64,000 nt of DNA from contig OX485808.1 in the NCBI GenBank assembly GCA_950295325.1, positions 10,358,501 through 10,422,500 on the forward strand. Reading direction: 5' to 3'. This document shows, piece by piece, positions 32,263-42,001 of this stretch. How positions within the stretch are numbered: position 1 is the first letter of the stretch; every line of letters starts with the position of its first letter. The notes under the pieces were generated by a model that saw only the letters and a list, made by a program, of their open reading frames with translations, was not told where the DNA came from and made no database searches. Origin of the DNA: Polytrichum commune (taxonomy: Eukaryota > Streptophyta > Polytrichopsida > Polytrichales > Polytrichaceae). The position numbers and the translations under genes were made by a program.

Positions 32263-33570
32263 GTTTGTGTCGGGGGTAGCAAATGTGGGTAAGGTAGATG
32301 GGTCTCAAATGGTTAATTTTTTTCAACTAGCCCACTTCTCCAGGGATATTCAAAACACGCAATTAGTACGAAATGGTTAGCAAATCCAAATCTGTTGTCA
32401 CTTCCCTCAAACTTTCCTGAGTTCATATGAATGTCTTATTCATGATGAAAGTGAAGATATTTATGCTTATTAAATAGTCATATAGGTCCACTTAATTATG
32501 TTGATTATAATTGAACTTAGAATGGCCATCATGTTTTGGGCAAGCAGTCTAATCTCTTTTTAACACATGTTTTTTTAGTATGCATTCTTGGAACCACACC
32601 AGACCACATACCACTCAAATACGGGTTTCCAATTAAGAGAAGTAACATAAGTAGGCATGTCTACTATAATGTCAAGTGAAGCGGTTGTAGGGGAGGTTTG
32701 GTGGTTTTGGGGGGGGATGTGGATTGAGCATTGTTACCTCATGTGTTTTTGGACTATTCTTGGAAGCATAATAAACTAGGCATGGGGTGGGCATGAGTGG
32801 ATTAAAATTTATTAGATGTCGGTTTACGATACATGCAATAAAAATGGTGGGTATTTATATGTAGTGTTGCAATGACTTGTGAGTGGTCATATATGTGTTG
32901 AGGATGTTGTTGTGGGCAATGATGTATGTGAGAGGTTGGGCCGAGTGTTGAGTTTGGGGGTCATTATTCTTAGCAATATCAACCACTAAAGAAATGAAAA
33001 TCATGTTTGTTTAGCATCGCGTAAGATGATTAGTGACAATGACACTCAATTCGCAAGCATGATTTCAAAAAGTTGTTTTACATTTAATAAGACTTTGGTT
33101 CTCATGTAAACATATAGAAGATAGATAGACTCATATGAAGAAATCCAAGTTCATTAATTATTACATCAACTTTAGAATGAAACTTCATTCATATATTATT
33201 TTATGATTATCTTATCAACATCCCCAAACTTAGACGTGAAGGGAACAAAGGATATCAAGGAGGTACTAAGGGTTGATTCACATAGGTTCACATGGTTCAC
33301 ATGGGGGGGAGGGGGAGCCCGAGCTCCCTTCAAGCCCGACAAAAAATAACATCTTCAGCTATGCTTAATTTATAGCCTTTGGAATTCCCACACATTCATT
33401 CGTACTTATCCCATATTATTTGTACTTGGATGACGTAGGACTCAAATTCCACATATTCTTTTTCCTTCACTTATGAAACATATAGTTTATTTGGGATTAA
33501 TTGAAAAAATGAGCCTATACATTAAAAAGTCTTAACTTGGAAGTACAAAATGCATTAATTAAACAAGTTG
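32263..33570. other. AT-rich DNA with R2 repeat copy
   Basis: About 32340-32650 is an R2 copy (GGTTAGCAAATCCAAAT, CATGATGAAAGTGAAGATAT, AACACATGTTTTTTTAGTAT). A G-rich patch near 33305-33320 is flanked by TTCACATGG repeats. No gene is recognised. Confidence 0.5.
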
Positions 33571-33888
33571 TTAGTTTTAGGTGATATGTTTTTGGCTTAC
33601 AATGTGTAGAGAGGCCTAGGTACACCAATACCAACTATTAGTGTGGTTTTATCATTCAGGGTTGGGCATTGCTATGAATGTTTAGTGAGAGTATGAAGTT
33701 TTACCAGTTACCTTCATCATATTTCTATACTAGGTTATTATGAGATAATTTGGGTAAACAATGATACTTCTCAATAAAAGTCATAGCAATGCCTAACCAT
33801 GAAGGATAAACCACACTAATAGCTAGTATTAGTGCACCTAGGCCCCTCTGCACATGGTAAGTCAAAAAAACATGTCACTTAAAACTAA
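33571..33888. mobile_element. Palindromic MITE (about 318 bp)
   Basis: The two halves are inverted copies over about 110 bp each: TTAGTTTTAGGTGATATGTT, GAGGCCTAGGTACACCAATA, CTATTAGTGTGGTTT, GGGCATTGCTATGA on the left and their diverged inverses on the right, ending AAGTGACATG...AACTAATT. The centre is about 90 bp and AT-rich. It is non-coding. Confidence 0.85.
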
Positions 33889-36800
33889 TTAGATTACCTT
33901 AATGACTTGTGTGCTCCCAATCTATGGTTTTTTTGGTGGTCATTTTCAATGAATTCCCTTAAAACTGACACATCATTTCATAAATGAAAGTGAAAGTGGT
34001 TGCCAGCCTCCATGTGTCGCTTGTCGGTGCCTCACCTCACCGACATGTAAGGTTGTCACCTGATGCAACCATGTTATGAGAATCTGATGTTGCCCATCAT
34101 TTTCTTTGCCGCAAACATGCGCATGGGGAAATTTGGGGAAAGTTTCTAACTAAACTTCCTCACCACGTTGCTAGTAGGAAAATCAAAACTTTGAAGTGGG
34201 CAAAATATAAAGGCTTCAATGTGATCATACGGGGGAAACAACACATAATGGGTGGCCAACCATTTGGATGTTACTAAAACATTATGTGTTGTAAGTTAAC
34301 AAAAAATCATGGAAATTTGGAACTTGGGCTTATCCTAATTTTGGGCATTGAAATGAAACCATGCACTAGTAGGAGAGGCAGATTTTTTAAGCAGGGTCGC
34401 CAAAAACTCCTCATAGTAATTGACCTCATGTTAATTGAGCAAAAAGATTGTATTCAAAATTTATTAATCTTCCAAAAGTGAAAGTGTCAAAAGGCAATTC
34501 AAACCATTCGGCACTAAAGTTCAATTTCAATATACCAAAAACGCTCTTGTCGAGATAGAGAGAAAGGAAGTGAGCAAAATTTTACTACTATTTGTTATGA
34601 ATATGTATTCATGGGAAGCACAAACCCTTGAAATACAAATTGGAAAGGGACAATTGTTGTCACCCTTCTAGTTACCTTCATCAAAGACTAAGAAGATTCA
34701 ATAAGAAACTTAGCTATTGTATAGAACTCCTAATTATTGTTGCCTCAATCCAATGGTAACAATTTTATCATCGTTGATGTGATCAGCATGTCGCATTGAG
34801 GAATCCAATCGTATCATTTGTGTTGAAATTGCTAAAAGTTTCCAAGCCTTTCAAGTGTTTTTTTATCCATGCATACTCCCTTGATATTTAGGGATATCAT
34901 GAAACGGATTGATCTCCTTAAGAAATTACTACAATAATCAACTTGTAAAGAAACATTGTCAAAATCAATATGCAAATGGGTCAAAATCTACAAGATATCC
35001 TTCTTATTAATTCTTCAAATTACACAAGGTCATTGGTTCAAGACACATGAGCAAGGATCACCAAATGTGCAAATCTATAACCTTACTAAACACAATGAAT
35101 AAATAAACACCGCTCTCATGCACTAATATTTTTTGATCATGAAGGGCACATCATGTTGAAATTGGAATCCATAAATAAATCCAAACCCCAATAGCAAGCA
35201 AGGCCAACAAACTATAGAAGTTAGCACATTAATCTTAGAATGTTAGCAACCTAAACACATACACTTATTTACAGGAAAAACAAACTTCCTACAAAACAAA
35301 CAAAGATGAGTCCGTGAATTACCTGTCTGCGGCACTTGCACTTCTAGAGCACAAAGGTGGAGCAGATGATGGAGTTTTCTCTAACTTACCAAATTGAAGC
35401 ACATGTGCGGTGGACACAAGTGTATTTGGTCCACCAACATCGTTACCTTCACCAAAATAAAGCTGCATAAAATTCCTAGTAACAATCAATCCAAGGAAGT
35501 TATGAATATCAAGGAACAACACTGAATGTGTGATCGAATAAACCCTAATATTACAAGAGATAAAGTATTTAAAAATCCCAAAATAAAACCATCACTTCAA
35601 GTACAATCACCACCATGGACATCAAATTTCCAGGTGAATGGACAACATGCGTGGTTTCACCCCTACAGAGGAGCACATATCAAGTAAGCAAACACATTTC
35701 TCTTTGCACACACTTCTACATAGGATATGAAACATACAATTAGTGTGAGATGATTAACAAATCCAAATTGTGTCCATACCCACTTTCCTCATAATTTTGG
35801 AGCTCGCATGCATATTTTTTCATTATGAAAGTGAAGATTCTCTCTCTCGTTAGCTGATCATAGAGGTCCTCTAATTATGTTGATTATTGCGATCAAAATG
35901 ATTAGCATATTTTTTAGCACATAATCCACCATCTTTCAACACATGTCTTTTTGGTGTTTGTTTTTACTATAGACTCATACCCACTCATACACCACCCAAA
36001 TAAAGACGCCCGTTTGAGATCAGAAAATCCATCAAACATATCAATCTTACAACATAAGAAATATGCCCAACAACTTCTCCAATGAAAAGTTTTTTTAGTT
36101 TTTTAAGTGTCCATTCCTATTGAACTCAACTAACTTATGCTAATATACCATATCAAGAGCTAGGAGCTTACCAAATGCTTTGAGGTTCATTCAAGACAGA
36201 AGAGAATGCAACCAGTCAATAGTCTACAAGAAATACAAATTGATTTAGAATAAAATACAAAGTAGCCCTTATCACACACATAACCATCTTCATTTATACA
36301 ATTGACAGTAAGTACCCTAGTAGAATCATAGCCAAAACACACAAACCATTGATCTAAGATAATGATACACACTTCCAACATTAATTGGCAATTGTTGCTA
36401 GTCAATTTCGAAGTTTCACATAGAGATTGACAACCTAGATGCAAATTGCAAAAAGTTATTTGTTCTAGATTTTTTGAAGGGGATTTAGCAAATATTTACA
36501 AACTCCGCTCTCCAAAGGTTTAATAACAGAAATAAAGCCACATCTTAATGAGGCCACTATGGTTCGGAAAATACTCAAGATTGGGGCATAGTAGTTTGGA
36601 AAATGTAATTCTTAATTGTGTTTCAATGCAACCAAAAGTTTGAATACAGAGTTGAGTAACCTCATTGGCAATAAGACTACATACATAGGATCAAACGAGC
36701 TCATGTGTTTGTGTGTTGTGAGAGAGGAGGAGGGGAAACTAAATATGTAAATGTGAGCTAGTGGAGGGCATAGAAAAGAAATAACCTAAACCCAAAGTTC

Positions 36801-37449
36801 ACGATAAAAACTCCAATGACATCAACAAACAAATAAACAAACACATACTACCACCACCTCTATATTCTCATGGCTACCACACCAAATCCCTCAAGATATT
36901 ACAAGAGAGAAGATGGGAAGCAAATAAAATACCAAGTTCTTCTACATGTTGGAGAAGAAGCACCCAAAGCCTTGCACGTCCTCCTATCAAGTAAGTAGCC
37001 AAACCAAAAAAATTGAGGTTTGCGAGGTTGATCTAGTGCTATCAAACCCTAATTGCACACAAGCTTTGAAGAATTTCAATCTAAGAAACTAGACTACATA
37101 CGATGGGGTTTGTAACCTCTTATAGGGTTTGAAAGTGATCCTCATCGTCACTTGTACACACATACAAAAATAATGCTTGCGATGTAGACAAATGTCATGT
37201 GAATCTGGTATAATACCTAGCTGGGGTCTGCCTGCTTTTGAAGCATTGCATCAACTTACAAGTTATAAACGTAAAATTTGAAAGTGCGAAACTAATACAG
37301 ACACGAATGATATCAATGTCATTGTCTCCATTCCCTCGTTCCAAGCATGTTGAGCTTCTCTTTGTGGCACAACAAAATCATGGATTCGCCATGAGGCTCC
37401 GTACGTGGCCTCCACCGGGATCCTTTTTAGTATTTCCTCGATTAACTTC
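33889..37449. other. Gene-poor AT-rich DNA with R2 repeat copy
   Basis: About 35690-36030 is an R2 copy (AGGATATGAAACATACAATT, GATTAACAAATCCAAATTGT, GAGCTCGCATGCATATTTTT). A CACTAGTAGGAGAGGCAGAT word at about 34362 looks like a lone CACTA-type end, but no partner was found. Open frames are short and without motif. No gene or RNA is supported in these 3.5 kb. Confidence 0.5.
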
Positions 37450-37747
37450 CACATAGGTAGAAGTTTCTGGATCTCTCTAGAATATGAATTCTTTGTTTCG
37501 GTCACCGAACCTTCTGTCAAGTTGTGACTGGCGGGATTTAAGAGCGGTGCGGAAGATTACCAGGCTGGTTCGTCAGCTTGGAGGCCACTCAATTTTTCCA
37601 TCTTCTGAATTCGAAATGTGATAAATATATTGAACCTGGAGATCAAGTCGATTGCGAGGCCGTAATTGCAGCTATGTGCAGCTACTGAATTGCTGCAGAC
37701 AATGATCAAGAGTACTCTCAAAAATCATTTGAAGTGTAGAAATCATT
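37450..37747 (+). promoter_or_regulatory. Leader region of F-box gene 3
   Basis: The stretch matches the leader of pseudogene B near 37470-37530 and contains an acceptor-like GAATTGCTGCAG at about 37686. It is probably 5' UTR. No TATA box could be assigned with confidence. Confidence 0.4.
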
Positions 37748-39202
37748 TTGAGAAGAGGTCATCAGTCACAAGCCGAAAACAATATGGAAGGGATCGACTC
37801 TTCCTCGGAGTTGAACCAGGTGATCTGTCGATTTCTTTTGCTCAGACTCCTCTTGTGGAAAATAGGTACGAAGAGAATTAGCGTGACACAAGAATATCCA
37901 GACGCTGCAGCCAGTAGTGAACAGATTAACGTTGGAAATTGGGAGTCTTTGCCCGGGGACGTGCATGACAGGATAGTGGCAGCTTTGCCTTTCCAACAAG
38001 TCCTCCAGTTCCGGTCCATAAGCAAAGCATTTCAAGACATCCTCCGCCGCCCTACATTTCTGCAGCCTCGGTTGCACCGTCATGCCACAGAGGGCAAATT
38101 CAGCCCCATGACTTTCTACCTCGACTCAGCTACGAGCGCATGGCAGTGGTTAGGGTTCGATCTAATGTCAAACCAGTGGAAAAGGCTCCCCTCTTTGACT
38201 TTCCTCGCCACTCCAGATGCAAATCTCTTCAAGGAATTTCTATTTGCCGGGAGCGGTGGCCTCATCTGCGCCGATGTCTCCAAGAATCCAAAAGTGGAGC
38301 AGTTGATAGTCTGCAATCCACTGACTCGAGCTACGAGGAAGCTACCCCCCCTGAATTTCCCAAGACAACCCGTGCTGATGAACCTACTCCTTGACAAGGA
38401 CACCAACAACTACAAAATAATTGTGGCCGGGAGCGCGAAGATCGGCAGCGAAGAGCTTTCACGAAAGACGGAAGTCTACAATTCCATTACTCGAGAATGG
38501 AAAGTGGTAGACGACATACCAGGCCCAGAGTACGCTCTCAGTGAGTTCCAAACGGGAGCGGTTTCCGAGGGCGTCCTTTATTGTGTTGGCTTTATCAGCA
38601 CCGGAGACAGGATCACCCACGGGTTGTTGGCCTACCATATCGAAACCGAGAAGTGGCTCCACAACTGGGAGTGCATGCTCCCACACTTGCCGTGTTGCCA
38701 ACACATTGCATCCAACACTACGCAAATCTTCGAGTCCGAAGGCTCAATCTTCGTATACTGGGAGCAAGAACATAGCCGAACAATTGTCCATTTTTGTGTC
38801 GCAAAGTTAGAAACCCGAGATCCGTCTACCTCCTCAAGCTCCTCTAATAGTATCCCATCCTGGACAGTGGTAGTGAGCGAAAACAAGACAGGTTCTAGGG
38901 GTCTACTAGTGTACCCCGAGTATTTATGCATCGGCCAAGGGCCGGGCAAAGTCTGCATCTTTAATACACTCGATCTAACGGGGTTTACATACAAGATTGG
39001 AGCAGGACTTATAGGGCCCAATATTGCGTTGCCACTTCCGGAGCCGCTACTTTTGCTCGAAAAAGCTTCTACTCGCAATAACATAGAAATGCAAGGTGGC
39101 AGCAGTGACAGTAGTAGTACAAATAGTACCGGGAGGTCTTTATTCTTTAGCTCAAACACGCTCACTTTCGCCTTTGAACCAAGCTTTCACACACCAGTAT
39201 GA
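37748..39202 (+). CDS. F-box protein with C-terminal kelch/beta-propeller-like region (F-box gene 3)
   Basis: An intact intronless frame encodes 484 residues. The F-box is at about residues 65-107 (WESLPGDVHDRIVAALP, VLQFRSISKAF). The C-terminal region contains the same landmarks as genes 1 and 2: WQWLGFDL, GGLICADVS, LIVCNPLTRATRKLPP, EELSRKTEVYNSITREWK, YCVGFISTGDR, ESEGSIFVYWEQEHSRT, and a GRSLFF...PSFHTPV end. It is the most diverged of the three. A Ser-rich insertion (STSSSSSNS) lies near residue 361. It is a likely SCF ubiquitin-ligase substrate receptor; substrate unknown. The first ATG is used, but ATG 37781 is equally possible because residues 1-45 have no counterpart in genes 1 and 2. 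Pseudogene B is its closest relative in the window. Confidence 0.9.
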   Translation: MRRGHQSQAENNMEGIDSSSELNQVICRFLLLRLLLWKIGTKRISVTQEYPDAAASSEQINVGNWESLPGDVHDRIVAALPFQQVLQFRSISKAFQDILRRPTFLQPRLHRHATEGKFSPMTFYLDSATSAWQWLGFDLMSNQWKRLPSLTFLATPDANLFKEFLFAGSGGLICADVSKNPKVEQLIVCNPLTRATRKLPPLNFPRQPVLMNLLLDKDTNNYKIIVAGSAKIGSEELSRKTEVYNSITREWKVVDDIPGPEYALSEFQTGAVSEGVLYCVGFISTGDRITHGLLAYHIETEKWLHNWECMLPHLPCCQHIASNTTQIFESEGSIFVYWEQEHSRTIVHFCVAKLETRDPSTSSSSSNSIPSWTVVVSENKTGSRGLLVYPEYLCIGQGPGKVCIFNTLDLTGFTYKIGAGLIGPNIALPLPEPLLLLEKASTRNNIEMQGGSSDSSSTNSTGRSLFFSSNTLTFAFEPSFHTPV

Positions 39203-39540
39203 GGGGAACGTGAGGCAATTAGGTGGTCAAATTCGACCTTTCCAATTTCCGAGTGCATTGACATAGGGGTTTAGGTTGCCGGATATATGTAGATTTGAAT
39301 TCCATCACGTGTCTAGACATGAGATGTAGTGTTTGCAAATACATTAAAGACTCTCATGTACTCTGAAATGTTCTAATGCCAAAATTCTATATAAATAAAA
39401 ATTTTATCAGGCTAAAATTATATAGTAAAATTATATAGTAAAAGTATAAAATTATATTGTACCTAAAATTATATTGTTATAAGTATACTATTATACTATT
39501 ATACTATTATACTTATTACTATTATAATAAGTATAGTTCA
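39203..39540. other. 3' flank of F-box gene 3
   Basis: Probable 3' UTR followed by ATTATATTGT/ATTATACTATT-type low-complexity AT repeats at about 39410-39530. Confidence 0.5.
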
Positions 39541-39917
39541 GTGCACTAAGTAGGATATTTAGTGTTTGATACATTAAATACTAACGCATGCACTAAATAT
39601 CAATAACCCTATGAAAGTAAGTAACATTAAACGTAAACTCAAACACTAAATATCAACTTTGATAATATATATATATATATGTGGAAGTTACATGTTTCAA
39701 TTTAGTGTTAGCAAGAATATGAAAAAAAAACAAAAAAACAAAAAAACAAAACAAAACAAAAACAAAACCAAAAAACAATGATAAAAGGAGAATTCCAACA
39801 TATCTTCTAGCATGTCTTCTAACACTAATCATCATAAAAATGAAAATTAGTGTTGAGTTGGCTAGGGTGGTAACAACATTAAAGACAATCAAACACTAAA
39901 TCTTTTATTTAGTGTAG
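39541..39917. mobile_element. MITE, family M1 copy 2
   Basis: The left end GCACTAAGTAGGATATTTAG with TGTTTGAT is inverted at the right end (ATCAAACACTAAATCTTTTA, then TTTAGTGTAG). The interior GCTAGGGTGGTAACAACATT is the reverse complement of the corresponding part of copy 1 at 10038-10365, so the two copies lie in opposite orientation. An A-rich tract at 39721-39778 (AAAACAAAAAAC words) and an AT run near 39665 account for its greater length. Confidence 0.85.
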
Positions 39918-41100
39918 TTGCAGTATTGTAGTGCTCGGACGTGTATTTGGGTGTTTTCTGGATACATTGAATATAAGTAATTACATCCATTGGTACAAGT
40001 TATGTTCAAAATGATGTTGTGTATGTATCACGGGGAGGTGACTATTGGAATTTTAGAAACCACATGAGATTAAAAAAAATAGGGTCAATTTAATTCATTG
40101 AGGGCAAAATTTATAAATTCATTAGATCTACCATAGCTTTGGAAATATGTCCCCTACATGATTATATGTAAAATAAGGCGGTGAATAAATCCTCCATTTT
40201 AGTAATCAGTAGAAGAAAAAAAATAGGATTATAGATATTGGATCCCCCCAAATGTGTGTAGTAGAATCAATAAAATAATTATGGGTTTGACTACATGGAT
40301 GAAAAATTGTGTAAACTCTGTTCAAATTTGAATGAAACGCGTTAGTATGGAGGGAAATGTTGTGACTTCTCAACGGCCCTTGGGTTTGCTTACGGTTTGG
40401 ACAAGCATAATGGCGTGAAGGCGGTGAAGCGTTTGGGTAGGAGGTCTTGCGTTGGTGAAGCGGTGAAGCGTGGCACAAAGGCGGTAGGTAAGACACATTT
40501 TTTGGAGCTTTCTTCTTTGCTCCATAGCATTCACAGCATTCACACAGGGTGTTTCATAAGCGCCAAAGATTTGGCTTGCTCCGCTATCGTGCGGTAAGAG
40601 TCAATTTCAAACTCCAACTTCTTGATTTTTCCCTTCCACTGTCCGTTTTTCGATGACATGCTATTGATGTCGCACCAATAGTTGTAAAAGTGTGTATGTT
40701 TCGATGAGAGGTGTCGTTCGGATTTTGTGTAACAGCTGGTTTCGGAGCCAGAGGACGAGGTCCTACTAGAGATTGCAGTGGAAATTTATCTACGTATGAG
40801 GTATATTTTTGGCTTGTTCCAAGCTCCATGCTCTCAATTTCACTTTAGTTGCAGTGTGATTGACCAACAGAGTCTCCCGTTTTGATTCTTAGGGTTACGA
40901 TTCTGGGTCACAGTGATTAACAACTTCACTTCCCCTTTTGGGTGTTACCCAGAAATTGAGAATTTGAAATGTGGGCCAAATTGGAGTTAACCTGCATTTT
41001 GTATTGAGGATCTAGGTAAACAACTACTATGTTTTTGAGCAAGTGGTTGGAAGGTTGCAGGTTGATTGGAATTGGAGGACGAGTGAGGTGAATTGGAGCT
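39918..41100. other. Intergenic DNA
   Basis: Short open frames only. About 40400-41000 is less AT-rich and resembles plant 5' transcribed DNA (repeated GGCGGTGAAGCGT near 40418-40470), but no protein was recognised. Confidence 0.4.
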
Positions 41101-41253
41101 ATGGCAATCACAAGTTGCAAGTCCCTTCTTGGAACTGGGTTATCATCGCCCTCTGCAATTGATTTTGTTGCGAGGCCTGGAAGAGTTGTGGAGGTGATGT
41201 TCTGGCATTTGGATGAGCAATATTCACCTTATTGTGGACATCACTTGAGTTGA
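41101..41253 (+). other. Possible orphan exon with transit-peptide-like start
   Basis: An ATG opens a 50-residue frame beginning MAITSCKSLLGTGLSSPSA with FVARPGRVVEV following, a composition that resembles a chloroplast transit peptide. A donor-like GAGGTGATG lies at about 41193. A second short frame at about 41268-41460 (HQKYGITARRQDLTSCDMCG) could be a following exon. I cannot name a family. It may be a gene relic or chance. Confidence 0.25.
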
Positions 41254-41555
41254 TTACCATCAGAAGTATGGTATAACTGCACGAAGACAGGATCTAACTT
41301 CATGTGATATGTGTGGGATTGAAGGTGGAGACAAGGTATTGGAAGGTCCTGACAATGATCTTGGCGGATTCCTAGAAGTTGTTGACCAGCTGCAGCACAA
41401 TGTGCAGTTTTTCATGCTCAACCGAAGTCTCAAAGCTAGTGATGGGGCATGTCTCGTCTAGCAAATGAGTTTAAAGCACTTCTGACTCAGCACATGTTTG
41501 TCTTGCTTCTTATGAGGATCCAATGGCTCTCTTGCATTCCGATCATTGTGGTGCT

Positions 41556-41781
41556 CAGTGATCGGGGAGATTTTTGGGCATAATCGGTTGAGATCCTAGT
41601 GTTTGCAAGTCCAACCGGTTACATGTTGACATCCTTCGGTTTTCCTTTATTAAATTGGGGTATATTCTATAAATTCCTCTAACGCGATCGGTAATTTTCC
41701 TGAAGTCTTGAACTTCAACCGGTTATTTCTCAAACTCAACCGGTTCATCTGTAACTAACTGCCGGTTCTCCCCGATCATAG
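41556..41781. mobile_element. hAT-like MITE with 8-bp target duplication
   Basis: The 226-bp element begins CAGTGATCGGGGAGA and ends TCTCCCCGATCATAG, giving terminal inverted repeats of about 15 bp. It is flanked by identical 8-bp repeats GTGGTGCT at 41548-41555 and 41782-41789. An 8-bp duplication with CA-type ends fits the hAT superfamily. The interior contains repeated AACCGGTT words. It is non-coding. Confidence 0.9.
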
Positions 41782-42001
41782 GTGGTGCTGGTTAACTTTT
41801 CTTGTTACTGCAAAGCCAACATTCATTTCAAGAGTGGGAAGCAATGAGCCCTGAATGTGTCTCTACCCATGTATGCCTTTTAGTTTGAAAGGTACACAGT
41901 TTCCTGATACGATTCCGATCTTTGCATGTATTGATGCATGTTATTGAATTGTGCCCTTTTTAATAGGATTTAATAAGATCTGACTGCCTAGTGTTTTGTA
42001 G

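Noticed and set aside
32079-32282. A 67-residue - strand frame with a repeated TTDFKFST pattern
   Set aside because: It is a translation of the 22-bp minisatellite and nothing indicates expression.
34362-34400. CACTAGTAGGAGAGG as a CACTA transposon end
   Set aside because: No inverted partner was found within several kilobases, so it may be chance or a solo remnant.
38632-39165. A 177-residue open frame on the - strand opposite F-box gene 3
   Set aside because: Shadow of the coding frame; the + strand product has clear family features.
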